Source of the DNA: Microvirga vignae
GTDB lineage: Bacteria > Pseudomonadota > Alphaproteobacteria > Rhizobiales > Beijerinckiaceae
Direction of reading: 5' to 3'
NCBI RefSeq assembly: GCF_001017175.1
Contig: NZ_LCYG01000032.1
Span: 248,001 to 312,000, forward strand
DNA: 64,000 nt
Shown piece after piece: positions 34,065 through 43,235 of this stretch. Under the pieces are notes generated by a model. That model saw only the letters and a program-made list of their open reading frames with translations. It ran no database searches and was not told where the DNA came from. The translations under genes and the position numbers were made by a program. Positions within the stretch are counted from its first letter, which is position 1, and every line of letters begins with the position of its first letter.

Positions 34065-34910
34065 TCAAGCGAGGCCGGGGGCGAGCTTTAGTCCCCGCTC
34101 CTGCAGCAGGGCGATGAAGGCATCGGACTTGAGATAATCCAGCTCTGCGACACGGCTTTCGACGGCGGGATCGAGGGCCCGCAGTTCGTCATCCGCATAG
34201 CCTGGATGGCACATGACGAGCGGCATGGATCCCAAATGGGAGAAAGCCGTCTCGAAAATGCGGTTGGCCGGCGCCGAAAGATCGAAAGGGGCAAAGCCCG
34301 AAAAGCCCTGGTTCATGGAAAAGCCGGCAGCCTGCGCCTCCTGGGCAAAGCCTCGCGCAAAGGCTTTGACGATGAGAGCCTTCCCTCGCCCGACAGGACG
34401 GCGCAGGATCGAGGCCATTCGGTCAGCGGGATCACGCAGCCAGACGCGACCGGGATAGCCGCGCACCTTCAGCACCTCAAGCAGAGGCTCTCTCACCCCA
34501 GGCAGCACATGCACGTGCTGATGCCCGTCAATGAAGGATGGGGTCTCCCCATGGGCCTCTTCGAAGGCATCGAGCTGGCGCGCGATTTCTCCCGCGATCT
34601 CGGCCTCATCCAGCTGCCCCTTGAAGGCCTTGGCCAGAATGTCCTTGAGGACCGGAAACCGGCCTTTAGGGGCCAGGCACGGCATCGCCCCTAAAGGAAC
34701 CCCGGTCGTCAGATTGAGATGTAGGCCGGCCCCGATCCGTCCCTTCAAGGATTTGAGTTCAGGCGCAGCGCGCCGCCAGCCGGGCATATTGGTCATGGCC
34801 CCCGTGGCCGAGAGACGGCCCATCTCCGCCAGCTCCGCGATGCCCCCGCTCACGCCATCGCTGAGGCCATAATCGTCGGCGCAGAGAATGACGTTGCGGA
34901 AGAATGGCAT
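34065..34910 (-). CDS. ChbG/HpnK family deacetylase
   Basis: A 281-residue YdjC-fold carbohydrate deacetylase. Metal site: CADDYGLSDGVSGGI (Asp pair) and DGHQHVHVLPG (His). Also GAGLHLNLTTGVPL and PLVMCHPGYADDELRALDP. Members deacetylate N-acetylated sugars; HpnK-named members sit in hopanoid loci, but no hopanoid genes are visible here. It lies divergently from a polyprenyl-type glycosyltransferase and murJ, suggesting a lipid-linked glycan role. Confidence 0.9.
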   Translation of the reverse strand: MPFFRNVILCADDYGLSDGVSGGIAELAEMGRLSATGAMTNMPGWRRAAPELKSLKGRIGAGLHLNLTTGVPLGAMPCLAPKGRFPVLKDILAKAFKGQLDEAEIAGEIARQLDAFEEAHGETPSFIDGHQHVHVLPGVREPLLEVLKVRGYPGRVWLRDPADRMASILRRPVGRGKALIVKAFARGFAQEAQAAGFSMNQGFSGFAPFDLSAPANRIFETAFSHLGSMPLVMCHPGYADDELRALDPAVESRVAELDYLKSDAFIALLQERGLKLAPGLA

Positions 34911-34944
34911 GGATACCCCTGAAATCGGCTTTGCCGCACCCTAA

Positions 34945-35010
34945 GCATGATCCGGAACCAGCGGTCCGCGCCAGCGAAAAGTGGGAACCGGGTTTCCGGT
35001 GAGATCATGC
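34945..35010. repeat. Palindromic repeat, related single-module type
   Basis: Ends GCATGATC and GATCATGC, with inner GGAACCAGCGG and AGCGAAAAGTGG segments recalling modules A and B but a different outer arm. It lies in the divergent gap between the deacetylase and glycosyltransferase genes. Confidence 0.65.
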
Positions 35011-35067
35011 GGCAATAAGAGGCCCGTCCAACACGCCACATTCTAACATCAAACTGCATATAGGCAC

Positions 35068-36111
35068 TTGAGCAAAGCCGCAAACTCGGCTCTTGATGCG
35101 GCCGAACATGAAGGGTCTACAGCCGTGGCGTCGCCAAAGCTCAGCGTCATCATTCCCGTCCATAACGAGAGCGCCAATGTCAGGCCGCTCTGCGAACGCC
35201 TGTTTCCGGTTCTGAACCGGATCGGCCTCGCCTGGGAGGTGGTGTTCGTCGATGACGGCAGCCGGGACGATACCCTCGACGTCATCCGCTCCATCAGCAC
35301 GACAGAGCCCCAGATCGGGGCTGTCTCCTTCAGCCGCAACTTCGGCAAGGAAATCGCCATCGCGGCCGGCCTCGACCATGCCCGAGGCGATGCGGTGGTG
35401 ATCATGGATGCAGACCTCCAGCACCCGCCGGAGATGATCGAAGCCTTTGTGGAGCGCTGGCAGCAAGGCTACGACATGGTCTATGGCCAGCGCACCGACC
35501 GCTCGGACGAGACCCGGGTCAAGCGCGGCTTCGCGCATTTGTTCTATCGCCTCTTCTCGCGCTTTGGTGAAATCAGCTTGCCGGAGGGGGCGGGCGATTT
35601 CAGGCTCATCGACCGCAAAGGCGTCGATGTTCTGCGCACCCTGGGCGAGAAAGCGCGTTTCTCGAAAGGGCTTTATGCCTGGATCGGCTTCAAGGATGCT
35701 GGCGTTCCCTTCGTGGTGGAGGAGCGCCGCTTCGGAACGTCGAAGTGGAGTTTCCGGAAGCTCTTCCGCTTCGCCTTCGACGGCATCGCAGCCTTCTCCA
35801 CGGTGCCACTGAGGATCTGGACCTATCTCGGCTTCCTGATCTCGTTCCTGTCGATTGCCGCCGCCCTCTTCTTCTTTGTCAGGACCCTTCTCTTCGGCAC
35901 CGACCTCCCGGGCTTCCCGAGCCTGATCGTGTCGATCATGTTCTTCTCCGGCATTCAGCTGATGTCGCTCGGCATCATCGGCGAATATGTGGGCCGCATC
36001 TTCGCGGAGGTGAAGCGCCGTCCGCTCTACGTGGTGGCTGAGCGGATCGGCGCGACGGCGGAAGTCTCGAATAGCCTCGTTCCCGACAATTACCTGCTGC
36101 GTCAGGCCTGA
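35068..36111 (+). CDS. GT2 family glycosyltransferase (ArnC/GtrB-like)
   Basis: A 347-residue polyprenyl-phosphate glycosyltransferase of the DPM1/ArnC/GtrB type. It has LSVIIPVHNESANV, VVFVDDGSRDDT, MDADLQHPPEMIE (DXD region) and SKWSFRKLFRFAFDGI ahead of two C-terminal helices (residues about 250-275 and 285-310). Such enzymes load a sugar on undecaprenyl phosphate at the inner membrane. The start is TTG 35068 or GTG 35125 (the latter with an AAGGG site). murJ follows after three bases, so they share an operon. Confidence 0.9.
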   Translation: MSKAANSALDAAEHEGSTAVASPKLSVIIPVHNESANVRPLCERLFPVLNRIGLAWEVVFVDDGSRDDTLDVIRSISTTEPQIGAVSFSRNFGKEIAIAAGLDHARGDAVVIMDADLQHPPEMIEAFVERWQQGYDMVYGQRTDRSDETRVKRGFAHLFYRLFSRFGEISLPEGAGDFRLIDRKGVDVLRTLGEKARFSKGLYAWIGFKDAGVPFVVEERRFGTSKWSFRKLFRFAFDGIAAFSTVPLRIWTYLGFLISFLSIAAALFFFVRTLLFGTDLPGFPSLIVSIMFFSGIQLMSLGIIGEYVGRIFAEVKRRPLYVVAERIGATAEVSNSLVPDNYLLRQA

Positions 36112-36114
36112 CCG

Positions 36115-37641
36115 ATGTTCAAGAAGCTTCTCTCCGTCGGCGGCTGGACGCTTGTCTCTCGCATTACCGGTTTCGTCCGCGACGTAGTGATTGCGGCCGT
36201 GATGGGTGTCGGGCCCGTGGCGGACGCATTTTTCGTCGCCTTCCGCATCCCCAATCACTTTCGCGCCATTTTCGGTGAAGGAGCATTCAACAACGCCTTT
36301 CTTCCCACCTATGCGCAGGTGCTCGAAACAGAGGGCAAGGCGCGCGCCACGTCGTTCGCTAGTCGCATCACGACCCTGATGCTGATCGTGCAGATCGCAC
36401 TGCTGCTCGTGGCGTTCTTCGCGATGCCTTTCGTCGTGTCGCTTCTGGCTCCGGGCTTCTCGAACGATCCCGCAAAGTTCGACCTCGCCGTCACGCTGAC
36501 GCGGATCACCTTTCCCTATCTGCTGCTGATCACCATCGTCACGATCTATTCCGGCATCCTGAACGCCCATGACCGGTTCGCGGCAGCCGCCGCTGCGCCA
36601 GTCCTCCTCAATATCTTGATGATCGTGGCGCTGGCGGCGGTGTTTCTGTTTCCGAATGCAGGATATGCAGCGGCCTGGGGCGTCACCGCCGCAGGCGTCT
36701 TTGAATTGCTGCTGGTCTGGATGTCGGCGCGTCGGATCGAAGTTTCTCCCGGCCTGGAAAAGCCGCGCATCGACGTCGCCATGAAGCGTTTCTTCAAGGC
36801 TCTCGGCCCTGCCGTAATCGGCTCCGCCGGCGTGCAGCTCGCAATCTTTGCCGACACCATCATCGCATCGTTCCTGCCCACAGGCGCGGTCTCGTCGCTC
36901 TATTACGCCGACCGTCTCTATCAACTTCCCCTCGGCGTGATCGGCATTGCTGCGGGCACCGTGCTGCTGCCCGAGATGAGCCGCCGCATCGCGGCCGGTG
37001 ATGAAGCAAGCGCCTATGCCGCGCAGAACCGCACGGTGGGTCTCACGCTGGCTCTGGCCGCTCCATTCCTCGTCGCCTTCCTGGTGATGCCAGACCTCAT
37101 CATGTCCGCCCTCTTCCAGCGCGGCGCCTTCGATGCCGAGGCAGCACAGCGCGCGGGCGCTGTCCTGGCAGCCTATGGCCTCGGCCTTCCCGCCGCCGTA
37201 CTGATCCGCTCCGCGGTGTCCAGCTTCTATGCCCGCTCCGACACCACGACGCCGCTGGTCGCCTCGCTCACGGCGGTGGCCGTGAACATCCTCGTGAAGG
37301 TCCTGCTGATGGACACTTACGGCGTGGTGGGACTTGCCCTTGGCACAGCCATCGGCGTGTGGACCAATCTGATCCTGCTCTTCATGCTCGCCTATCGGCG
37401 CGGCTGGACAGCGCCGAGTCGCCCGTTGGCCAAGACCTGCCTGGCCATCGCAGCGGCAAGCGTTCTCCTTGCCGCCTTCGCCTGGTTTGCACCCGCACCT
37501 CTGGAGCGCTGGGCCGCTCTCCTCCCCCTGTGGCGAAACGAAACGCTGCTGGGTGCGCTTGGGCTCATCGGCGCACTGATTTACGGCGGTGTCCTGCTCG
37601 CCGGAATGAAAGTCATGGGCGTGAAACTCGCGCGCCGCTGA
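36115..37641 (+). CDS. murJ: Lipid II flippase MurJ
   Basis: A 508-residue MOP-superfamily flippase that moves lipid II across the inner membrane for peptidoglycan synthesis. Fourteen or so helices are expected. Signature segments: SRITGFVRDVVIAAVMGVGP, VADAFFVAFRIPNHFRAIFG, EGAFNNAFLPTYAQ, then YYADRLYQLPLGVIGIAAGT and LPEMSRRIAAGD. Conserved Arg in the first helix region is present. It is essential in most bacteria. It is in operon with the GT2 gene; its 3' end overlaps the convergent cyclase gene by 29 bp. Confidence 0.97.
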   Translation: MFKKLLSVGGWTLVSRITGFVRDVVIAAVMGVGPVADAFFVAFRIPNHFRAIFGEGAFNNAFLPTYAQVLETEGKARATSFASRITTLMLIVQIALLLVAFFAMPFVVSLLAPGFSNDPAKFDLAVTLTRITFPYLLLITIVTIYSGILNAHDRFAAAAAAPVLLNILMIVALAAVFLFPNAGYAAAWGVTAAGVFELLLVWMSARRIEVSPGLEKPRIDVAMKRFFKALGPAVIGSAGVQLAIFADTIIASFLPTGAVSSLYYADRLYQLPLGVIGIAAGTVLLPEMSRRIAAGDEASAYAAQNRTVGLTLALAAPFLVAFLVMPDLIMSALFQRGAFDAEAAQRAGAVLAAYGLGLPAAVLIRSAVSSFYARSDTTTPLVASLTAVAVNILVKVLLMDTYGVVGLALGTAIGVWTNLILLFMLAYRRGWTAPSRPLAKTCLAIAAASVLLAAFAWFAPAPLERWAALLPLWRNETLLGALGLIGALIYGGVLLAGMKVMGVKLARR

Positions 37642-38797
37642 AGGACAAGGTGAACAACTCCCGCTCCGCGGCGACCCCGCGCAGCCGATGGCGACCAAGA
37701 GGCTGGACAGGAACCGGGCTGACCGATGCCACGCTCTCTGACATGATGACGGAGCACCCGAGCGGCTGGCAGAGAGCCTCCATGCGGCTCGCCTCGTTCA
37801 CGGCAGGCCCAATCACGGTGAAATCGAGCCGACCTGCAGCGCCGATATTGCCGTAGAAAACGTCTCCACAATGGAGGGCAACGTCGAGATCGAGCGAGGT
37901 TTCAGCGGCCCGAAGGCGATTGACGGCGGCATTCCGCTCAAGTGCTGACTGTGCCGCACGGATGGCAGAAGCGCAGGCCTCCTCCCGCGTGCGCTCTGCC
38001 GTGATGGGGAAAGCGGCAAGAACGCCATCACCCATAAATTTGAGCACCTCGCCACCCTGCTCCGCCACAGGCTCCACCATGGCCTCGAGATGTTGGTCGA
38101 GCCGGGCGATCAGGTCCATTCCGGCCGTGTCGGCGAGGGTCGTGAACCCCCGCAGATCGGCAAAGAGCAAGGCTGCCGTGAGTGTCGTTCCAGAGCCGCG
38201 CCGGATTTCTCCGCTGAGCACCCGACGCCCGGCTGAGAGGCCGACATAGGTATCGAGCATATCGACTGTCAAATTGAGCAGGGTGATGCGATAAGCCGCC
38301 AATCCCAACAGAGGCAGAACGGCATCGATGCGGGCGATTTCATCCGGCAGGAAACCGCCTGCGCGATCACTGGAAAACGAGACTGCGATACCTCGAAGGT
38401 CGGGAGCCGTCGTGTTCTCGAAGCTGATCAGGCGTGCAAGGTAATCCGTGCCCCCGTCGCGCCTCACATCATCAAAAACCTCGAAGGGCTGTGTCTCGAG
38501 ATCCTCAAGCCGCCAATGCTGCTCCATCAATCCGGTGCGCAGCATGTACCCGAAGGGGCTGATTTCGAAAGCACCATCATTGCGCTCATGTGACACGCCT
38601 TCGACCAGGATGCCTGACATGCGGGTCCAGACATGATTGTAGACGCGAAAGGTCGGGTTGACCGTCGGCAGGGCCATGTAAGCCCTGAGCAAGGGAATGC
38701 CCTCCCCGACCAACCGCTCGGCACAGCCCGACAGAAGCGCGCCGACGGTGGAGCCCTTGAAGCCCTGTTCGATGATCCAGCTTTCGAGATTCGACAT
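37613..38797 (-). CDS. Class III cyclase with uncharacterised N-terminal sensor
   Basis: A 394-residue protein. The N-terminal half (1-190) is an uncharacterised sensory region found with rhizobial cyclases (VNPTFRVYNHVWTRMSG, GTDYLARLISFENTTAPDLR). Cyclase domain: LLFADLRGFTTLAD, GGEVLKFMGDGVLAAF and DFTVIGPAVNEASRMEAL. Metal Asp pair, Lys and Asn/Arg are kept; the adenine-specifying Asp is replaced by Thr, as in many bacterial class III enzymes. cAMP is likely. It overlaps murJ at the 3' ends. Confidence 0.9.
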   Translation of the reverse strand: MSNLESWIIEQGFKGSTVGALLSGCAERLVGEGIPLLRAYMALPTVNPTFRVYNHVWTRMSGILVEGVSHERNDGAFEISPFGYMLRTGLMEQHWRLEDLETQPFEVFDDVRRDGGTDYLARLISFENTTAPDLRGIAVSFSSDRAGGFLPDEIARIDAVLPLLGLAAYRITLLNLTVDMLDTYVGLSAGRRVLSGEIRRGSGTTLTAALLFADLRGFTTLADTAGMDLIARLDQHLEAMVEPVAEQGGEVLKFMGDGVLAAFPITAERTREEACASAIRAAQSALERNAAVNRLRAAETSLDLDVALHCGDVFYGNIGAAGRLDFTVIGPAVNEASRMEALCQPLGCSVIMSESVASVSPVPVQPLGRHRLRGVAAERELFTLSFSGARVSRP

Positions 38798-38851
38798 GCG
38801 TGCAGCTTATAGCATCTCTTGCGAGATGCCTCCCCTGCCGACGCGATGAAT

Positions 38852-39571
38852 TCAGCGGCTGGCGTGGCGGGTCACGCCCAAGGTGCCCGCAATCTCCGTC
38901 AGCAGCTTGCGCCTCGCGGCCAATGCAAAGGGTTGCGTCTCGTCCGCGATTTCCACGAACGAACCCGGCCCTCCAATCACGTTCTGTGCATAGTAATCCT
39001 CAAGCGGCATGCCGCCGGGGCCGCCAGGACGTCCGCTGCCGGGGCGGCGGATCGCAAGTGCGTTGATGGTAAACCCTTTTGCGAGTGCATCGGCCCGCGC
39101 GCTCTCAATCGAGCGTCCACCCATGTTCGGTCCATCGCCAGATACATCGATGACTTTCCGCGTGCCCTCGTGCGAATTCTGTTCCACGAGGCGCACGGAG
39201 AAATCGATGGCGTTGGAGATGGAATTGTAACCGGTGGCACCACGCGGCGCACTCATGAGCTTGTCGGCGAAGATCCTCGCACTCGGTTCATCCCGGATCA
39301 CATGCCAGTCGACGATCAACACCTGCGAGCTCGGCCCGCCCCATTCCATATAAGACACGGCAATGGCGCCGGCAGGCCCATCCTTAATGCCGGCCAATAC
39401 CTCGGGACTCGTGAGCGCATCGGCCCAGCCCTTTCGCTGCAGGCGAAGCTCATCATTATCGATGGACCCGGAGCCGTCGGCGGCGAAGACGAGTTCGAGA
39501 TCCACGGGCTCCGCAAATACCGGTATCGTCAGAAGGCCAAGGACAAAGAGGCTGTTCAGGATCAGGCGCAT
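38852..39571 (-). CDS. DUF1194 secreted VWA-type protein
   Basis: A 239-residue exported protein. Signal peptide MRLILNSLFVLGLLTIPVFA; then the DUF1194 von Willebrand A-like fold with a metal-ion (MIDAS) motif LVFAADGSGSIDNDE (DxSxS), ATGYNSISNAIDFSVRL and VIDVSGDGPNMGGRS. Expected in the periplasm or outside. The tail includes a Gly/Pro/Arg-rich loop. Start ATG 39571 chosen for the signal peptide. Function unknown. Confidence 0.88.
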   Translation of the reverse strand: MRLILNSLFVLGLLTIPVFAEPVDLELVFAADGSGSIDNDELRLQRKGWADALTSPEVLAGIKDGPAGAIAVSYMEWGGPSSQVLIVDWHVIRDEPSARIFADKLMSAPRGATGYNSISNAIDFSVRLVEQNSHEGTRKVIDVSGDGPNMGGRSIESARADALAKGFTINALAIRRPGSGRPGGPGGMPLEDYYAQNVIGGPGSFVEIADETQPFALAARRKLLTEIAGTLGVTRHASR

Positions 39572-39652
39572 CGCAGGCTCCAGGAGAGGGCACGATGCTG
39601 GAGCCACTTAGGGCGCAAGCGAGATAGAACCGCTAGGAGAAGTTCACAACTC

Positions 39653-39761
39653 CGTCATGGCCGCACTTGGTTTACGGCAACCACGTCTTGAAATCGCTGC
39701 GTCTGAAGACGCGGATGCCCGGGACTGATCCCCGGATCAAGTCCGGGGACGGGCACGACGG
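39653..39761. repeat. Dispersed repeat, second family, copy 1
   Basis: Begins CGTCATGGCC and contains the palindrome CCCCGGATCAAGTCCGGGG with ends GCCCGGGAC and GGGCACGACGG. Related copies at 41491 and 43121. It lies between the DUF1194 and aminotransferase genes on the minus strand. Confidence 0.75.
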
Positions 39762-39770
39762 GAGGATGTA

Positions 39771-40646
39771 TCAAGCCGCCTTGCTGACGGGCTGGGAATG
39801 AGCGTAGGCCCAGTAGAGCTCACGGGCGCGGCGGTAGAACGGGCCAGGCTGGAGATCGCGGTTGTCGATGCGCAGCACCGGCATTACCTTGGAATAATTG
39901 CCCGAGATGAAGATCTCGTCCGCCGCGGCGAAATCCTCGTAGCGCAGCGTGGCCTCGACCACGGTCACGCCATCGTCGCGCAGGAGCCGAATCACACGCT
40001 GGCGGGTGATGCCATTGAGGAAAGTGCCATTCGGATATGGCGTATAGACCACGCCCTCCTTCGCCATAAACACGTTGGAGGTGCCGGTCTCGGCCACGTT
40101 GCCCAAAGCGTCACAGACGAGCGCGTTGTCGAAGCCCTTCTCCTTCGCCTCGCGGATCACGCGGGCATTGTTAGGATAAAGGGCACCCGCCTTCGAGTCG
40201 GTAGGCATGGATTCCAGCGTCGGGCGGCGGAAGCTCGACTTCATGACCGACATTCCACCCGGCACCGGCATGGGTGCCTCGAAGAGCGACAGGCAGAACT
40301 GGGTCGATTCCGGATCGGGCGCGATGGTGGCCAAGCCCTCGACCTCACCCCAATACATGGGCTTCACGTAGAGTGCCGTGCCGGGAGCGAACTTTTTCAC
40401 GCCCTCTCGCACCAGCTCGACGATCACCTTGGGATCCATGGTGGGCTTGAGACCGATCGTGGTGGCCGAGCGGTTCACGCGGGCGCAGTGCAGGTCCATG
40501 TCGGGCATGACGCCCTCGAACACGCGCGCACCGTCGAATACGGACGAACCAAGCCAGGATGCATGGGAACGTGGCCCGATGAGAGGCGGGTTGCCCTCCT
40601 GCCATGCGCCGTTGAACCAGTTCCAGGTCTGCGAATACCAAGCCAC
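39771..40646 (-). CDS. ilvE: Branched-chain amino acid aminotransferase
   Basis: A 291-residue class IV PLP aminotransferase, transferring amino groups to and from Leu, Ile and Val. PLP lysine is K152 (DSKAGALYPNNARV); also FNGAWQEGNPPLIGPRSHAS, SSVFDGARVFEG, NVAETGTSNVFM and FLNGITRQRVIRLL. The start codon is GTG with an AAAGGA site. Related aminodeoxychorismate lyase and D-amino acid aminotransferase share the fold; length and motifs favour BCAT. Confidence 0.9.
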   Translation of the reverse strand: MAWYSQTWNWFNGAWQEGNPPLIGPRSHASWLGSSVFDGARVFEGVMPDMDLHCARVNRSATTIGLKPTMDPKVIVELVREGVKKFAPGTALYVKPMYWGEVEGLATIAPDPESTQFCLSLFEAPMPVPGGMSVMKSSFRRPTLESMPTDSKAGALYPNNARVIREAKEKGFDNALVCDALGNVAETGTSNVFMAKEGVVYTPYPNGTFLNGITRQRVIRLLRDDGVTVVEATLRYEDFAAADEIFISGNYSKVMPVLRIDNRDLQPGPFYRRARELYWAYAHSQPVSKAA

Positions 40647-40810
40647 GTTCTCGATCCTTTGGGTCAGAATACCTGCCTATCGAATCCTTTTGGGTAGCAT
40701 ACGTCAATCGTTTGGCAGGCTTTAGGGAGATAAAGTCTTGTGATGAAATGCATGAAAGAGGATGATTATTCCCGTTAAATTGGCCCTGCCCTCGTTCCCG
40801 GACCGCAAAC

Positions 40811-41488
40811 ATGTCGCCGCTTTCCATCATCCCAGCCGATACGAAAGCCGTCGTGTTCGATGCCTATGGAACATTGTTCGATGTTCACTCGGCCGTCGCC
40901 CGCCATGCAGCGCAAGTCGGTGGGGAAGCTGGGCGCCTTTCCGAAATCTGGCGCGCCAAGCAACTCGAATATTCCTGGGTGCTGTCGCTGTCCGAACGGT
41001 ATGTGCCTTTCTGGTCCCTCACGGAGCAGGCGCTCGATTACGCCTTCACCCGTTGCCCGACCGTGGATCTCTCCTTGCGTCCCCTGCTGCTTGATGCCTA
41101 TCGCAGCCTCGCTGCCTATCCGGACGTGAAGACGACCCTCAGCGCCCTGCGCGCACGGGGCCTGCGCACGGGAATTCTCTCGAACGGTGATCCAGCCATG
41201 CTGAGCACCGCGGTTGCCTCAGCCGGTCTCACCGGCGAGTTCGACACCGTTCTATCCGTCGAAACGGCGAAGGTCTTCAAGACGAGCCCCGACGCCTACC
41301 ATGTCGCGCTCGAAGCTTTATCCCTGAATGCGGACGAAATCGTCTTCGTCTCATCCAACCGCTGGGACATTGCGGGAGCCTCCGCTTTCGGCCTCATTCC
41401 CATCTGGGTGAACCGGCTCAACATGCCGGATGAATATCCGGAATTCCCTCCCCGTGCGGTCATCGACTCGCTTGAAGGGCTGTTGTGA
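40811..41488 (+). CDS. Type II haloacid dehalogenase
   Basis: A 225-residue HAD enzyme. Nucleophile Asp in VVFDAYGTLFDVHSAV, catalytic Arg/Lys region YSWVLSLSERYVPFW, SNGDPAMLSTAV (motif II) and VFKTSPDAYHVAL with VSSNRWDIAGASAFG (motifs III and IV). This is the 2-haloalkanoic acid dehalogenase subgroup, hydrolysing L-2-haloacids to D-2-hydroxyacids. Divergent from ilvE. Single gene; a dispersed repeat follows the stop. Confidence 0.92.
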   Translation: MSPLSIIPADTKAVVFDAYGTLFDVHSAVARHAAQVGGEAGRLSEIWRAKQLEYSWVLSLSERYVPFWSLTEQALDYAFTRCPTVDLSLRPLLLDAYRSLAAYPDVKTTLSALRARGLRTGILSNGDPAMLSTAVASAGLTGEFDTVLSVETAKVFKTSPDAYHVALEALSLNADEIVFVSSNRWDIAGASAFGLIPIWVNRLNMPDEYPEFPPRAVIDSLEGLL

Positions 41489-41490
41489 TG

Positions 41491-41590
41491 CCCGTCATGG
41501 CCGTCCCCGGACTTGATCCGGGGATCTGTCCCGGCCATCCACGCCTTGAACGGGTAAACACGTGGATGCCCGCGACAAGTGCGGGCATGG
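41491..41590. repeat. Dispersed repeat, second family, copy 2
   Basis: CCCGTCATGGCCGTCCCCGG, then ACTTGATCCGGGGA and CGGCCATCCACG, ending GCGGGCATGG. Lies between the converging dehalogenase and M20 dipeptidase genes. Confidence 0.75.
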
Positions 41591-41616
41591 CGCAAGTAAT
41601 TTGCTGATGAACGGAC

Positions 41617-42999
41617 TTACTTCGCGAGAGCTGCGAGGATGCGTGCCCAGGAGCGCGTGCCTTTGTGGAAGCTCTTGAGATCGTATTTCTCATTCGGCGA
41701 ATGGATGCGGTCGTCGTCGAGACCGAAGCCGACGAAGAGCGTGTCGAGGCCGAGCGTGCGTTTGAAGTCGCCGCCGACCGGGATCGAGCCGCCCATGCCG
41801 ATGACGATGGGCTCCTTCTTCCACTCGTCATGGAGTGCTGCCTTCGCGACGGTGAGCGCCCGGAAGTCGTGCGGCAACGCGAGAGCGCGCGAGCCCTTGT
41901 GCCTGATGAATTCCACCGAGCAGTCGGCGGGAATGCGCGCGCGCACGAAGGCCTGGAAGTTGTTCGAGATCTTCGCGGGATCCTGATCGCCGACGAGGCG
42001 AAAGGAAATCTTGCAGCGGGCTTCCGCCGCAATCACGGTCTTCGTGCCCTCGCCCGTATAGCCGCCGATGATGCCGTTCACGTCGCAGGTGGGACGCGAC
42101 TGAATCTGCTCGATGAGCATGCGGCCCTTCTCGCCCGCCGAGTGCTTCAGGCCGACCTGACCAAGGAAATCCTCCTCCGTGAGGTTCAGGCCCTTCCACT
42201 GCTCCAATATTTGCGTGGGGATCTCGGGCACGCCCTCGTAGAAGTCTGGAATCGTGATGCGGCCGTTCTCGTCGTGGATGTCGGCGATGATCTTCGACAG
42301 CACATGGATCGGGTTGCGCGCGGCGCCGCCGAACTGACCGGAGTGCAGATCGCGATCAGCACAGCGCACGATCACTTCCTCGTACACCATGCCGCGCAAG
42401 GACGAGGTGATGGCGGGCGTGTCCTGGTCCCACATGCCGGTATCGCACACGAGTGCCACATCGGCCGTCAGCTCATCCTTGTTGGCTTCGATGAATTCGG
42501 GGAGGAACTTGGAGCCGTCCTCCTCCGCACCTTCGATGAGGAAGGTGATGTTGATCGGGAGCGTTCCCGTCACCGTCTTCCACGCGCGGCAGGCCTCGAC
42601 GAAGGTCATCACCTGTCCCTTGTCATCCGAAGAGCCGCGGGCGCTGATGGCCTTGCGGCCGTCCGGCAGGGTAATGATGCGGGGCTCAAAGGGCGGCGTG
42701 TCCCACAGCTCCAGCGGATCGACCGGCTGAACGTCGTAGTGCCCGTAGAAGAGCACATGCGGCTTCGCCTCGCCCTTGGCATGAGCCACCACGGCTGGAT
42801 GCCCGCCCGTCTCGCGAAGCGAGGCCTCGATGCCGATTCCCTTCAGTTCGTCCACGAGCCACTCGCCGGCGATGCGGCAATGGTCTTTGTAGTCAGGGTC
42901 GGTCGAGATCGAAGGCACCTTCAGCCACTGGAACAGACGCTCCAGGGAGGCATCGAGAGCGGCGTCGATCTTGGAAAGAACTTGGTCGAGCTGGGACAT
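41617..42999 (-). CDS. M20 family dipeptidase
   Basis: A 460-residue zinc peptidase of the M20 (ArgE/DapE/carnosinase-like) family. Zn and catalytic motifs: LFYGHYDVQPVDPLELWDTP, ISARGSSDDKGQVMTFVEA, FLIEGAEEDGSKFLPEFIEA, LVCDTG, and the lid domain DRDLHSGQFGGAARNPIHVL. Cytosolic, hydrolysing dipeptides or N-acyl amino acids. Start ATG 42999. Confidence 0.93.
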   Translation of the reverse strand: MSQLDQVLSKIDAALDASLERLFQWLKVPSISTDPDYKDHCRIAGEWLVDELKGIGIEASLRETGGHPAVVAHAKGEAKPHVLFYGHYDVQPVDPLELWDTPPFEPRIITLPDGRKAISARGSSDDKGQVMTFVEACRAWKTVTGTLPINITFLIEGAEEDGSKFLPEFIEANKDELTADVALVCDTGMWDQDTPAITSSLRGMVYEEVIVRCADRDLHSGQFGGAARNPIHVLSKIIADIHDENGRITIPDFYEGVPEIPTQILEQWKGLNLTEEDFLGQVGLKHSAGEKGRMLIEQIQSRPTCDVNGIIGGYTGEGTKTVIAAEARCKISFRLVGDQDPAKISNNFQAFVRARIPADCSVEFIRHKGSRALALPHDFRALTVAKAALHDEWKKEPIVIGMGGSIPVGGDFKRTLGLDTLFVGFGLDDDRIHSPNEKYDLKSFHKGTRSWARILAALAK

Positions 43000-43120
43000 G
43001 GCGGTCCTTGTCAGTTGAAGAATCTGTCCGGTTGCGCGGCAAAGTGCGCCTAAGACGAGCGGGCCGCAAGGGGGCAGGCTCGAAGTCGCATCGCGCAGTG
43101 TTGCGGCGCCCTCATCTGCA

Positions 43121-43212
43121 CGTCATGGCCGGGCTTGTCCCGGCCATCCCGATTTCAAGAAGAGCCTCGCCTCACCAAGCCGGGATCACCGGCACAAGGC
43201 CGGTGATGACGA
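43121..43212. repeat. Dispersed repeat, second family, copy 3
   Basis: Begins CGTCATGGCCGGGCTTGTCC, with nested palindromes GGGATCACCGGCACAAGGCC and CGGTGATGACGAGG near the end. It fills much of the 236-base gap between the divergent-facing dipeptidase start and the HerA-like stop. Confidence 0.7.
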
Positions 43213-43235
43213 GGAGGGCCCGTGGGGGGAATGCC

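Noticed and set aside
35005..37698. An 897-codon open frame on the minus strand
   Set aside because: It is antisense to the glycosyltransferase and murJ genes, rich in His/Asp/Glu/Arg with no domain pattern, as expected for the complement of high-GC coding DNA.
38811..38830. Short perfect hairpin GCATCTC-TTGC-GAGATGC
   Set aside because: It lies between the cyclase start and the DUF1194 stop with no T-run; too short to call a terminator or a member of the repeat families.
41665..43053. A 462-codon plus-strand frame
   Set aside because: Complement of the M20 dipeptidase gene, which carries all catalytic motifs.
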